DNA of 64,000 nucleotides from an uncultured Odoribacter sp. (GCA_910588375.1 CAJUQA010000007.1:1-64000); one strand, 5' to 3'; counted from the first letter of the stretch, positions 26,241 to 35,915 are shown. Translations and numbers: made by a program. Notes: a model not told the origin generated them from the sequence alone.

Positions 26241-27197
26241 ATGGATTTTTTTGAGCGAACAGGCAAAATGGCAATAGGCAGCAGACTGCGGATTCTTTCA
26301 GAAATTGTTAGCAAGGATGCTGCATCTATATATGAACTTTACGGTATAAATATCAAACCTAAATGGTTTCCCATTTTCTTTTCATTGGCAGATGGAGATA
26401 CAAAAGGTGTTACTGTCATTGCAAAGGAAATTGGACAGACCCACGCTTCGGTAAGCACTATCGCAAAAGAAATGGTGAAAGCCGGAGTAGTTGCAGAGGT
26501 GAAGAATGACACAGACCGGCGGCAGACAATAATCACCCTGACAAAACACGGACAAGAACTTGCCAATGAACTTGTAGTACAATGCCGTGATGTTGAACGG
26601 GCTGTAGAGCAGATTTCAGACGAGGCAACCCATGATTTGTGGGAAGCTCTCGCAGAATGGGAAAAAATACTGGCGGAAAAATCCATCTTCCAGCGAGTGG
26701 CTGAAATTAAATCATTACGTGAGCAATCGGAGGTATTGATTGTCGGATATGAAAATAAATACCAAAAGGCATATTTTCAGCTCAACAAACAATGGATCGA
26801 AAAATACTGGACCCTTGAACCTCATGACATTGAACAGATGACAAACCCTCGAAAACATATTCTTGAGCAAGGTGGACATATTTTTGTCGCATTATTCGAA
26901 AATAAACCCGTAGGAGTTGTTGCATTATGCAAACTACATGATTCCCCCTACGATTATGAACTTGCCAAACTCGCTGTTGATCCGAAAATCCAGCGTAAAG
27001 GTATCGGACGCAAATTATGTGAATACGCTGTTGACTGGGCCTCCAAATCAGGTGCAAAAGCTTTGTTTCTTGAAAGTAACACCAAACTACGTCCGGCTAT
27101 TGCACTTTACCGCAAACTTGGCTTTAAGGAACTTCCGGAATATCATCCGGCATACGCTCGCGGCGACATACAAATGGAACTCAAACTTCAATATTAA
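26241..27197 (+). CDS. MarR-type regulator fused to a GNAT acetyltransferase
   Basis: 318 residues. The N-terminal MarR winged helix (about 25-150) has a recognition helix in TVIAKEIGQTHASVSTIAKEM (58-78) and a wing with NDTDRRQTIITLT (89-101). The C-terminal GNAT domain (about 165-315) has ELAKLAVDPKIQRKGIGRKL with the acetyl-CoA loop Gln251-Arg-Lys-Gly-Ile-Gly256, and ALYRKLGF near the end. It may sense a small molecule by acetylating it, or modify a partner while controlling its own promoter. Composition is more A+T-rich than neighbours and it follows a tRNA, so it may be acquired. The cupin gene follows 8 bases later. Confidence 0.88.
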   Translation: MDFFERTGKMAIGSRLRILSEIVSKDAASIYELYGINIKPKWFPIFFSLADGDTKGVTVIAKEIGQTHASVSTIAKEMVKAGVVAEVKNDTDRRQTIITLTKHGQELANELVVQCRDVERAVEQISDEATHDLWEALAEWEKILAEKSIFQRVAEIKSLREQSEVLIVGYENKYQKAYFQLNKQWIEKYWTLEPHDIEQMTNPRKHILEQGGHIFVALFENKPVGVVALCKLHDSPYDYELAKLAVDPKIQRKGIGRKLCEYAVDWASKSGAKALFLESNTKLRPAIALYRKLGFKELPEYHPAYARGDIQMELKLQY

Positions 27198-27205
27198 CCA
27201 TATTT

Positions 27206-27544
27206 ATGAATAAAAAAATATTCGTGCGTAGAGAAGATGCACTAAAAAAGACATTCAAAGGTGTCAATCTTGACTCTCTTGCTGTCGGAGAAAAGTCGAT
27301 GGTGACAAAAATGAACTATGTCAAGGGAAACTTCGCTACCCTCCACAAACATCCAAATGAACAATGCGGATATGTTATTTCCGGCTTATATCGACTGATA
27401 GTCGATGGCGATGAGAAAATAGATGTCATCATGCACCCCGGCGATACTTATGCCATACCTGGTAATACACCTCATTCATTTGAGGTTATTGAAAGCGGCG
27501 AAGTAATTGATGTGTTCACTCCCCAACGAGAAGACTATTTGTAA
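27206..27544 (+). CDS. Small cupin protein
   Basis: 112 residues, a single beta-barrel cupin. Motif 1 is recognisable as LHKHPNEQCGYVISGLYRLIVDGDE (His, His, Glu ligands) and motif 2 as HPGDTYAIPGNTPHSFEV (His ligand), so a metal site is likely. It sits 8 bases after the MarR-GNAT gene, so it probably shares the palindrome-controlled transcript. It may process or bind the effector of that regulator. No substrate can be named. Confidence 0.82.
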   Translation: MNKKIFVRREDALKKTFKGVNLDSLAVGEKSMVTKMNYVKGNFATLHKHPNEQCGYVISGLYRLIVDGDEKIDVIMHPGDTYAIPGNTPHSFEVIESGEVIDVFTPQREDYL

Positions 27545-27565
27545 TTCATCAACTGAAAGAAACAA

Positions 27566-29902
27566 TTAGTGATTGTATTCTTTCACGAAGCATTCGATAC
27601 CTTTCGTTTTGAGGTCGGAGGCGGCTTTGGCCGCCTCTTCCCTGCTTTCATAAATACCGGCACAATAGCGTACAGCTCCGTCCGCCGTTTTCTCTGTGAA
27701 AACAACACGGAAGTTATTTATAACTGCGGGAACTGTACGGAAAACACCTAATTGCAAAGTATAAAACTTACCTTTTATACTATTCAAATCTTTCAGACGG
27801 ACTTCTCCCAGTTTCTCTGTTTCTTCGGCCGACTTTGCCACCTGGTTCGGATTGTGCAGGGAGTTCGGACCGGGCTTGTAATTCGTATTCAACACTTTAA
27901 ATTCAATACGCCTGTTGAGCTGCATCGCCGTTTCTTTTTCCTGTCCTCTCAGACGACGTACAAACGGTTCCGTCAATACATCTCCCACTTTCAAAAACGG
28001 ATACAATTGGGCATCCTTTTCATTTATCTGCCGGGGTTGGGTCTCTCCGTAGCCTTTGGCCACCAGCCGATCCCAATATACGCCTTTCTCAATCAGATAA
28101 TTCACCACCGAATTGGCCCTGCGGTCGGAAAGTATCAGATTCGCCTGGTCATTTCCGATCATATCGGTATGGGCAGACAATTCAATGGTAATATTGGGAT
28201 TCTCCTCCAATATGGTCAATAGCTCCTTCAGATTTTCCATGGCATCCTCCCGCAAATCCCATTTCGCCACATCAAAATAGATATTCGGAATGACGATCGG
28301 CTTTTCTATCGGTTGCATCTCTACCACCAGGTCGTAGACGCGATCCCCCTTTTCCTTGTAGGTAGACACCAATCCTTTTCCTTTCAGAAAACGGGGATTA
28401 TCCGTTACGAAGACATATTCATGCTGGGGTTTCACCGGCATTTCTGCAATTCCCGCGCTGTCTGTTTCGAGATAAACCACCTCTCCGTCATCTGCTGTCA
28501 CGGTCACATTCACACGCGGGACAGGCACATCCGTCACATTATTTCTGGCCAACAAACGTACCCGCAACTGCTGGGGAATAAAAGCAAACGAATAGATATT
28601 ATCACTTCGGTTCGAACGGGAGGAAGAAAACAATCCCTCTTCCTTTCCGTTTTTAAACGTAATCCCGAAATCATCGGCAAACGAATTAATCGGATAGGGC
28701 AAATGTTCCAACTGCTCCCCTTCGTCCGTCACTTTCACCCTGTATATATCCAATCCTCCGAAACCGCCGTGACCGTTAGAGGCAAAATACAACTCCCCGT
28801 TATCCCGTATCACCGGAAACATTTCATCCCCCTCCGTATTAATCAACTCTCCGGCATTCCGGGGGTCACTCCACATTCCGTCTTCCAGTTCCACATACCA
28901 TATATCTTTTCCTCCCATTCCTCCCGGCAGCCGGTCGGTAGAAAAATACAAACGGGAACCGTCACGCGTCACAGCCGGATGCCCCATGGAAACAGAATCT
29001 TTACATATTCCGGCCAGAAAAAGGGTAGTCCATCCCTTCTTCCCCTCTTTATCTTCATGAGCTGTAGATTTATAAATGCGGGTTCCTACATTACTTCCTT
29101 TCACCACACGGGCAGAAGTGAAAAACAACGTAGTGCCGTCGGAAGAAAAACACAGTGCGCCGTCATCCTTTCCTGAATAAATGGAGTCCCTCACCAACGC
29201 CGGTTTCAGCCAGCGGGGTTCCGGAAACCGCCGTATCTTCAGATTGCCCCGTTTGTCCGTCGTACGGATTTCCTGAGTATATTCCGTGACATAAATATGA
29301 TTGTAGGAATCCCCCGTCACCGGATCGGCTTTCCCTCTTTTTTTATTACTGGTCTTCCGGGCGGAAGTAAAATAAAGGATATTGTTGTCTTCCGGATAAA
29401 ACACCGGAGAAAAATCATTGTAGCGGGAAATGAATTCCTTTTCAATCTGTACCTGATAGCGTCCCGGTTTCGCGGTCTCCGCCTTCAATATCCCGACATT
29501 ATAGAGTCCGTTTTTACCTCTCTCGTCATCGGGAAACAATTCATCGAATTGGGTATAATTTTCCTCTGCCGTCTCCAGTTCTCCGCGAGCTATCGACACT
29601 TCCGCCAATTTCAGGTAGGCATCCGGCAACTCCTTGTCGGCACGCAAAACTTTCCGATACCAGTTATAAGCGTCCGTGAGCTTATTCACATCTTCATAAC
29701 ACTGGGCGACATGCATGGCTGCTACAGCCTGTGCCTCGGGCTTCTTCGACTTATTATACGCCTTTTCATATTTTGTCCCCGCCTTATAGAAACGCCCCGT
29801 TTCCCGGATTGCATTTCCTCTCTTCATATAATAACGTGCCGAACACGACATACATGCCCATACGCCCAACACGATACACGACCACCTGAAAAACTTCTTC
29901 AT
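27566..29902 (-). CDS. PorE-like lipoprotein: TPR, WD40-like propeller, OmpA and SPOR domains
   Basis: 778 residues. Lipobox near Cys20 (CMSCSARYY). TPR repeats 30-145, a PD40/WD40-like beta-propeller about 160-445 (FSPVFYPEDNNILYFTSAR and several FSSDGTTLFFTS-type blades), a carboxypeptidase-regulatory-like beta domain about 455-535, and an OmpA peptidoglycan-binding domain about 545-690 (IELSAHTDMIGND, LSDRRANSVVNYL). The last 68 residues (711-778, FYTLQLGVFR...YESREEAAKAASDLK) form a SPOR-like domain. The first four modules match P. gingivalis PorE, which anchors the type IX secretion machine to peptidoglycan. The extra SPOR end is unusual. Homologs also occur where T9SS is absent, so the role is a probable assignment. 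Confidence 0.75.
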   Translation of the reverse strand: MKKFFRWSCIVLGVWACMSCSARYYMKRGNAIRETGRFYKAGTKYEKAYNKSKKPEAQAVAAMHVAQCYEDVNKLTDAYNWYRKVLRADKELPDAYLKLAEVSIARGELETAEENYTQFDELFPDDERGKNGLYNVGILKAETAKPGRYQVQIEKEFISRYNDFSPVFYPEDNNILYFTSARKTSNKKRGKADPVTGDSYNHIYVTEYTQEIRTTDKRGNLKIRRFPEPRWLKPALVRDSIYSGKDDGALCFSSDGTTLFFTSARVVKGSNVGTRIYKSTAHEDKEGKKGWTTLFLAGICKDSVSMGHPAVTRDGSRLYFSTDRLPGGMGGKDIWYVELEDGMWSDPRNAGELINTEGDEMFPVIRDNGELYFASNGHGGFGGLDIYRVKVTDEGEQLEHLPYPINSFADDFGITFKNGKEEGLFSSSRSNRSDNIYSFAFIPQQLRVRLLARNNVTDVPVPRVNVTVTADDGEVVYLETDSAGIAEMPVKPQHEYVFVTDNPRFLKGKGLVSTYKEKGDRVYDLVVEMQPIEKPIVIPNIYFDVAKWDLREDAMENLKELLTILEENPNITIELSAHTDMIGNDQANLILSDRRANSVVNYLIEKGVYWDRLVAKGYGETQPRQINEKDAQLYPFLKVGDVLTEPFVRRLRGQEKETAMQLNRRIEFKVLNTNYKPGPNSLHNPNQVAKSAEETEKLGEVRLKDLNSIKGKFYTLQLGVFRTVPAVINNFRVVFTEKTADGAVRYCAGIYESREEAAKAASDLKTKGIECFVKEYNH

Positions 29903-29953
29903 AAGAAATCAAATTTTATCCATCTTTCAGCTTACAATGCTGCCAGCAATATA

Positions 29954-30376
29954 TCAACGTCTCTCCTCCACTTCCAACACCCTCCGCCCGTCGGGCAATT
30001 CGGAAAAATAACACGCCACAGCCTCTTCCGGTATCAACTCCTCCACCTTTTCCGGCCATTCAATAAAACACCGGTCTCCTCCGAAAAAATATTCTTCATA
30101 CCCGAAATCCATTGCCTCCGTGACATCCTTTACGCGATAAAAATCAAAATGATACATCGCCTCGCCTTTTGCCGTCTGATATTCATTCACAATGGCGAAA
30201 GTCGGGGAACTCACATCATCCTCCACACCTTCACATAGCGCAACCGCTTTCACGAAAGTCGTCTTGCCGACTCCCATCGGTCCGTAAAGGGCGAAAATCT
30301 TTTTATCTCCGGCAAAATCCAGAAACTCCTTTGCCACCCGATTGATGTCATCCAAACCGTTTATCGTCCATTTCAT
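29954..30376 (-). CDS. tsaE: tRNA threonylcarbamoyladenosine synthesis ATPase
   Basis: 140 residues from ATG 30376. It is a P-loop ATPase with Walker A GPMGVGKTT (32-40), DDVSSPTFAIVNEY and the conserved HFDFYRV, plus ECFIEWPEKV-like sequence FIEWPEKVEELIPEE. It supports TsaB/TsaD in making t6A37 of ANN-decoding tRNAs. The open frame runs to 30475 but those residues are non-homologous and overlap PorW. It starts 19 bases after the PorW stop. Confidence 0.93.
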   Translation of the reverse strand: MKWTINGLDDINRVAKEFLDFAGDKKIFALYGPMGVGKTTFVKAVALCEGVEDDVSSPTFAIVNEYQTAKGEAMYHFDFYRVKDVTEAMDFGYEEYFFGGDRCFIEWPEKVEELIPEEAVACYFSELPDGRRVLEVEERR

Positions 30377-30395
30377 GGGTATACACGTATAAAAA

Positions 30396-33300
30396 TTACT
30401 CCAAATAATATTTCTTAAAGAACTGCAAATACGCTTCCAGCACTTTCTTCTCACGCAACACTTCCAGATTCGCATCCGAAATCACAAAATTACGGTAATC
30501 CGTATTCCTCAGCGGTTTAAACAATTTCCGGTTGTGAATGGCCGTATTGAAATAACGCATGGCCTCCTCCCGGTTACTGAATCCCGACACGGTCAGACAA
30601 TCGTGGTTTTCATCATACTTGTAATTATTCAATGTCAATCCGGCAAAATTAAACTCCTCAAAAACAGCCTTCAACTTAAAAGGATCGATCTCATTGGAAT
30701 AAAACAACACAAACTTGTGTCCGACACCTTTATTATATATGAAATCCCCGTCTTCCACTCCGATTTCCGACGTATTCCGCAAATAATTATCTGCAAAAAA
30801 CTTCCGGTAATCTTCTACATACTGATTTTCCAACAAGATAGCCAGGTTACTTTCCGTAATAATAAAATGGGAATAATCCACCTTGGCAAGACGGTCAAAC
30901 AATTCTTTATTTTGCATGACAGTATTCATATAATCAAGAACCAACCCTTTCTTTCCGACATTCCTTACCACAATCATTTCATACTCATCGTCATAATTTT
31001 CTTTCTCTATAGAAAAAGCAGGTTCCATGACATGCAGCATCTCCGCTATCCTTTTCATATTCACTTTCCGGAAAGGCAGACACAACACATAATCATGCTG
31101 TTCATCCTCCTGGTATTTGAATATATGTGCCGAAGCCCCCTGCTTGCCCGTCAGCAACTCGCCGGTAGCACGGTCGCCGATATAATCGGTTATAAAAAAC
31201 TCTACATAATCATCCGTATTCTTCAACCGCTTCAATGCAGCTAAATTTTGCTCACTTATGGCCACAATACGGTAACTCTTTCCCGACAGATTCTTCAACA
31301 ACTTCTTATCCGTAGCAATCCGGTTCAGATAATCATACGCCTGTCCGTAATCTCCAAAAGAAGTAATGTGTAAAACCGGGGTTTTATACCACAAATCCTC
31401 TTTTTTCACCTCATATTTCCTTCCTTCAGCGGCTTCTATGGCATTGATAAATTCCAGCCGAAGCTGTACCTGCAGCAATTGTGTTGTTTTCAATTCCTGC
31501 GGCAGGAAAATGAGCACATCATGTTTTTCCGTTTTTTCCGGCTTAAACGGTTCCTCGTCATTTTCCTCCGTTTCTATACGTCCCGTTTCGTCAAACACCC
31601 AATGGCGGTTAGCTTTCAGATAACGGGCATTTGCCATCTCCTCGCCGGTATATTGCACCGGATTGTCCCCCACATCCATCGAAGCCAGCACAGCATTCAC
31701 CACCTCACGGATACTTTTATCCGGTTTTGCTTCCAAAACGGCATTCAATGCCTCCCTGGCCTCCTGCGGGGATTCCAGATTCACCACACACATCGCCTTC
31801 AGAAACAACACATAGGCACTCAGCTTATTTTCCGGATAACGTTCCATTATCTCCTCACACATCCGCAAAGCATCCCGATAATACACCTGCTGATAACGTT
31901 CATAGGCTTCCCCGTACAACTTCTCTATCGCTTTCAAATCATTATCCACCTTACGGAAATACTCCGGATCCTGTAACCCCTTGGTAAAATCACTCTCCGG
32001 AAATTTCTCCGTCAATTCCTTTCTGTAGGACTCCGCCACCTCCGCTTTATCCGCCTGCAGTGCCGATTTGTAAGCCAGATAATACACAAGGGAAACATTG
32101 TGGCTCTCCGGATAACGTTTGATAAAATCATCAAAACACGCCAACGCTTTATCTGGATCGTCAAACTTATACAAATACAGTTCCCCTGCCCGGTAATAAG
32201 CCTCCTCCATCTTCTTCTCCGATTCGGCCATCTTTTCCGGTGTCAGAGGTACATCTCTCAAATAAAACTCCCGGCTTTTCGTATCCAGCTTTTCCTGTTT
32301 TCCTCCTTCTTCACTGACAAAATCTTCCGTTTCCGCCGTCAATTCAACCATGGACTTATTGGTGCGCCGCCAGTTATCCTCCAGCTTCCGGCGTCCCCAT
32401 TTCCTCTTGAAATCATTTTTACCCAAAGAAACCGTTACCGGATTATAAAAATACCAACCGCCGCTTCCGCCACTACCTTGTGAAAAAGCATCTCCCCGGC
32501 TGATCATATTATTTCGCATAAAGAAATTCCGTTCCTGCTGCTCCCGCCGTTCCTGCTCCTTTATCCGCGCCTCCTCATCCTTCACTTCCTGGATTTTTTC
32601 ATCCACCCACTGCAAACGCTCCGCCTCCGGCAAACGCGCTATCCGCTGCAAACTGTCCTGCAACTGTATCATATTCAGATTTGACACCAATTCCGTCAGA
32701 TCCGACACCAGATTCTTTACCTGGTCATAATTTTCAACCCGCGAATCCATAAAATACACACAGGAATCATAACAGGCATGCGCCGGGACAAAATCTTTCG
32801 CGGCATAATAATAATCCCCCAGTTTCAAAAACGACAAAGCCTTCTGATTGTCATTATCCACACTCGATTTCACCGATTTCCAATACAAATCCACCGCTTC
32901 CTGCCGATTCCCTTTCTTCTCCTCTATATTCGCCAGGGCATAATAAATCCTATCCTGAAAATCCGTATTCTTACGGTCTTTCAGCATCTTTTTCAATTTC
33001 TTCTGCACAGCTTCATCCCCAGCCTGGTAAGCAAGTGCCATATTAATCTTGGCATTGAACACCATCTCGTAATTGAAATTGAACTGTATCGCCTTTTTCA
33101 ATGCCTGCATCGCCTGGGCATCCTGCTGTTCCTGCAAATAAAGTTGCGACAGCATGAAATAATAACGGGGCCTCCTCTTCATACTCTTGCATACCCTCAA
33201 CAACTCTTCTCCCGCCGTAACGGCCTGGGCATAATTTCGCTGGCGTACGTAAAAATCGGTCTTTGCCGCCGCATACATTTCCTGATAACTCCGCTTCAAC

Positions 33301-33890
33301 TTCGACGCTTCGATTGACGGCATCAATTTCACCGCCTCATCATAGCGTCCCATTTCCGTCAGACTTCTGAAAAACCACAAACACACTTCCGCCTGCAATT
33401 TTTCATCATCCGCATATTGCCGCTGGATATAACGGAACGTATTGTTCGCCAAGGCATACTTACCTTTCAGGAAATAAGCCTTGCCTAAAAGCAGATAACA
33501 CTTGGAAATCTGGTTATTGAACTCTTTTTTCTTACGGAAAGTCTCGTAACTTTTTGAATTCTTATTCTTTTTCCGCTTGGGTTTTGCCGTAATCGAATGC
33601 TTATCAATAGCCTTGACGGCCTTTTCTATGGCATAATCCATATCCGACGTACAAAGCGCACGCGTCCAGGGATTATTGGAAACAAACACGGGCAACAAAT
33701 TGGTATAATCCTCCTTGTGGTTCTGCTCCATCTTCTTCATCCCCGCCTTCAGTGCCTCATTGCCGTTAAAATGAATATTATAACGGGTCGTCAACTGATG
33801 ATACTGCCGTGAAAACAACGTATTCTTTTTTGTCGAACAACCCGCCAACAAAAGCACTATTCCGATATAAATGACACCCCTCAGTTTCAT
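30396..33890 (-). CDS. porW: PorW/SprE-like TPR lipoprotein with three C-terminal modules
   Basis: 1164 residues. A lipoprotein signal ends in LLLAGC (Cys18); many TPR repeats span about 45-790 with a coiled charged insert (about 440-500, KDEEARIKEQERREQQE). The N-terminal THLTTRYN-like segment (YHQLTTRYNIHFNGNEALKAGMKKM) is typical of the SprE/PorW family that is required for type IX secretion. The C-terminal third has three related modules at 790-904, 932-1037 and 1058-1163, each ending in a pattern like Y..F.I.e.NL..L.....v..Y..FF...Y. It is probably periplasmic, attached to a membrane. T9SS membership is inferred from the family; the rest of the machinery is outside the window. Confidence 0.72.
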   Translation of the reverse strand: MKLRGVIYIGIVLLLAGCSTKKNTLFSRQYHQLTTRYNIHFNGNEALKAGMKKMEQNHKEDYTNLLPVFVSNNPWTRALCTSDMDYAIEKAVKAIDKHSITAKPKRKKNKNSKSYETFRKKKEFNNQISKCYLLLGKAYFLKGKYALANNTFRYIQRQYADDEKLQAEVCLWFFRSLTEMGRYDEAVKLMPSIEASKLKRSYQEMYAAAKTDFYVRQRNYAQAVTAGEELLRVCKSMKRRPRYYFMLSQLYLQEQQDAQAMQALKKAIQFNFNYEMVFNAKINMALAYQAGDEAVQKKLKKMLKDRKNTDFQDRIYYALANIEEKKGNRQEAVDLYWKSVKSSVDNDNQKALSFLKLGDYYYAAKDFVPAHACYDSCVYFMDSRVENYDQVKNLVSDLTELVSNLNMIQLQDSLQRIARLPEAERLQWVDEKIQEVKDEEARIKEQERREQQERNFFMRNNMISRGDAFSQGSGGSGGWYFYNPVTVSLGKNDFKRKWGRRKLEDNWRRTNKSMVELTAETEDFVSEEGGKQEKLDTKSREFYLRDVPLTPEKMAESEKKMEEAYYRAGELYLYKFDDPDKALACFDDFIKRYPESHNVSLVYYLAYKSALQADKAEVAESYRKELTEKFPESDFTKGLQDPEYFRKVDNDLKAIEKLYGEAYERYQQVYYRDALRMCEEIMERYPENKLSAYVLFLKAMCVVNLESPQEAREALNAVLEAKPDKSIREVVNAVLASMDVGDNPVQYTGEEMANARYLKANRHWVFDETGRIETEENDEEPFKPEKTEKHDVLIFLPQELKTTQLLQVQLRLEFINAIEAAEGRKYEVKKEDLWYKTPVLHITSFGDYGQAYDYLNRIATDKKLLKNLSGKSYRIVAISEQNLAALKRLKNTDDYVEFFITDYIGDRATGELLTGKQGASAHIFKYQEDEQHDYVLCLPFRKVNMKRIAEMLHVMEPAFSIEKENYDDEYEMIVVRNVGKKGLVLDYMNTVMQNKELFDRLAKVDYSHFIITESNLAILLENQYVEDYRKFFADNYLRNTSEIGVEDGDFIYNKGVGHKFVLFYSNEIDPFKLKAVFEEFNFAGLTLNNYKYDENHDCLTVSGFSNREEAMRYFNTAIHNRKLFKPLRNTDYRNFVISDANLEVLREKKVLEAYLQFFKKYYLE

Positions 33891-33926
33891 TCAAAATTCA
33901 GCTTACACCCTACCGAAAAACATTTT

Positions 33927-35012
33927 TTATTTCTTGGAAATCCTTACCCGCCGGGCTGTTTCCTGTTGTGCATCCACCGCCTCTGTCACTCGCGCTGCCA
34001 AAGAGGCGAATGCCTGACCGGTAACGGAATCGGCATTCAGAGCTACCGGAGTCCCGGTATCACCGGAATCACAAATACTCTGCACCACCGGAATCTGGCC
34101 CAATAACCGCAATCCTCTTTCCTTCGCCAACTGCTTCGCACCCTCCTTGCCAAAAATATAATACTTATTCTCCGGCAACTCGGCGGGAGTAAACCAAGCC
34201 ATATTTTCTACCAATCCCAACACAGGCACGCCGATACCGGGCGATTCAAACATATTGATTCCTTTAATCGCATCCGCCAAAGCCACCTGCTGGGGCGTGC
34301 TTACAACAATCGCACCCGTCAAAGCCACCGTCTGTACCAACGTCAGGTGAATATCACTGGTTCCCGGCGGCAGGTCTATCAGCAAATAATCCAACTCCTC
34401 CCAATAGCCTTGCTCCACCATCTGCTTCAAAGCATTGGAAGCCATAGGCCCCCTCCACACCGTCGCCGAAGCCGGGTCGACAAAAAATCCGATAGACAAA
34501 AGCTTTACGCCGTATTTCTCCACCGGCACGATATACTCTTTCCCGTCTGCCTCCGTCATATTCGGACGCTCATCCTCACAACCGAACATCTTGGGTATGG
34601 AAGGTCCGAAAATATCCGCGTCCACCAATCCCACTTTATATCCCTGCATAGCCAAAGCAACAGCCAAATTTGCCGCCACTGTCGATTTGCCGACACCTCC
34701 CTTTCCGGAAGAAACAGCCACCACATTACGCACCTTTTCCAAAGACAAAGGACGCTCCAGCTCCTGCATATAAACAGTCTCAATCAACACCTCCTTATAA
34801 GCCGTCTTTTCCCGGATTAAGGCCTCACACTTCTTTTTCACGGCAACGGCAAAAGGATCGTCCTTACGCTGAAAAACCAACCGGAAAGACACGCTGTCAC
34901 CTTCTGCCCGTACTTGCTGTACCATATCTAAAGCCACAATATTCTGTGGACTGCCGGGATACTTCACATCCATCAATATATCCCGGATTTCTTTCGCTTC
35001 ACTCTGTTGCAT
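33927..35012 (-). CDS. Mrp/NBP35-family P-loop ATPase (iron-sulfur carrier type) lacking CxxC
   Basis: 361 residues. The N-terminal DUF59/MIP18-like domain (about 1-90) is followed by an Mrp ATPase domain with deviant Walker A SSGKGGVGKST (101-111), VDADIFGPSIPKMFG and LIDLPPGTSD. Family members carry or assemble Fe-S clusters. The usual CxxC near the C-terminus, in the ENM...CxxC region, reads ENMAWFTPAELPENKYYIFG here, without cysteines, so the cluster-bridging site is altered. It may be a variant carrier or act with a partner. A 195-base gap follows to the YgjP-like gene. Confidence 0.87.
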   Translation of the reverse strand: MQQSEAKEIRDILMDVKYPGSPQNIVALDMVQQVRAEGDSVSFRLVFQRKDDPFAVAVKKKCEALIREKTAYKEVLIETVYMQELERPLSLEKVRNVVAVSSGKGGVGKSTVAANLAVALAMQGYKVGLVDADIFGPSIPKMFGCEDERPNMTEADGKEYIVPVEKYGVKLLSIGFFVDPASATVWRGPMASNALKQMVEQGYWEELDYLLIDLPPGTSDIHLTLVQTVALTGAIVVSTPQQVALADAIKGINMFESPGIGVPVLGLVENMAWFTPAELPENKYYIFGKEGAKQLAKERGLRLLGQIPVVQSICDSGDTGTPVALNADSVTGQAFASLAARVTEAVDAQQETARRVRISKK

Positions 35013-35207
35013 AATTCCTTACACCTGTTTTTAATAACCGGAGCAAACTTCTTCGCTCCGTATCATATCTTATTCCAATATTATTCTCAGAGAAACAAAG
35101 ATAAAACTTTTTAACTTGTATCTAAGTTAAAAAACACGGATTTCCCGATGAAAGAAAAAAATTAACGTACAAAAAAGGAATTCCCTCCATATTCCAACAC
35201 CCCCGAC

Positions 35208-35915
35208 CTATAGCCGCGTATTATAAGCACGCAAACGACGACGGCGGGTCTCATAATCGGGACATACCTTCTTCACCAAAGCCCAGAAACGGTCGGAATG
35301 GTTTTTCTCTACCGTATGACACAATTCATGCAGAATAACATAATCAATCAATTCATCCGGCAGTTTCATCAACTTGATATTCAAACTGATTTTATCATCA
35401 TGGGAACAACTGCCCCAATTGGACACATTATTCCGGAAAGAAAGGCGGGTGAAACGGAAATGATATTTATCGGCATATTGTTTCACCCGTCCGGGCAACA
35501 ACTGCCTGCATTCCTTCCTGTAAATCTCCGCTAAAAAATTTTTTGCCAACGGCTCGATCTTTTCATACGCCGTTCCCCGGGGAATCCACAAAATAACTTT
35601 CTCCCCCTCAATAGTATAAGAAGGAGTCCTGCAATCTCCTTCCGCAAGAACCAACAGATGTAAACGGGTCCGGATTTCCGCGCCGATCCCCAGTCCCACG
35701 CCGGTATCTTTCTCATAAGACTTCACCTTCGACAAATTCCGGATTATCCACTCCTTCTTTTCTTCCACAAAGCGAATCATCTGCCGCCCGCTCACTCCAT
35801 AAGGAACATTCACCCACACACCCCGTCCCGGCGACATCCGTATCGACAGATACTTGATATTGGCACTGCGCCTCACTTTGATTTTCCCGACACCATCCAA
35901 TTCAAAACTTTCCAT
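35208..35915 (-). CDS. YgjP-like (SprT-type, M48-like) zinc metalloprotease
   Basis: 235 residues from ATG 35915 (the TTG at 35933 is less likely). It is a DUF45/YgjP-family protein. The zinc motif HELCHTVEKNHSDRFW has HExxH plus a third His. Upstream, WGSCSHDDKISLNIKLMKLPDELIDYVILHE is diagnostic of the family. The N-terminal 110 residues form the beta-sheet substrate domain. The physiological substrate is unknown. Its start lies 35 bases past the hairpin at 35951-35991. Confidence 0.88.
   Translation of the reverse strand: MESFELDGVGKIKVRRSANIKYLSIRMSPGRGVWVNVPYGVSGRQMIRFVEEKKEWIIRNLSKVKSYEKDTGVGLGIGAEIRTRLHLLVLAEGDCRTPSYTIEGEKVILWIPRGTAYEKIEPLAKNFLAEIYRKECRQLLPGRVKQYADKYHFRFTRLSFRNNVSNWGSCSHDDKISLNIKLMKLPDELIDYVILHELCHTVEKNHSDRFWALVKKVCPDYETRRRRLRAYNTRL

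Noticed and set aside
26049..27560. A tRNA-Phe-integrated mobile island
   Set aside because: No second copy of the tRNA 3' end, integrase or repeat boundary was seen, so only a possible acquisition of two genes is proposed.
29297..30238. A 313-residue plus-strand frame over the PorE-like and tsaE genes
   Set aside because: It is antisense to two genes with strong motifs, has no homology that I recognise and no promoter.
35038..35060. A short hairpin upstream of mrp
   Set aside because: The stem is only about 6 bp with no U-run and no regulatory consensus.
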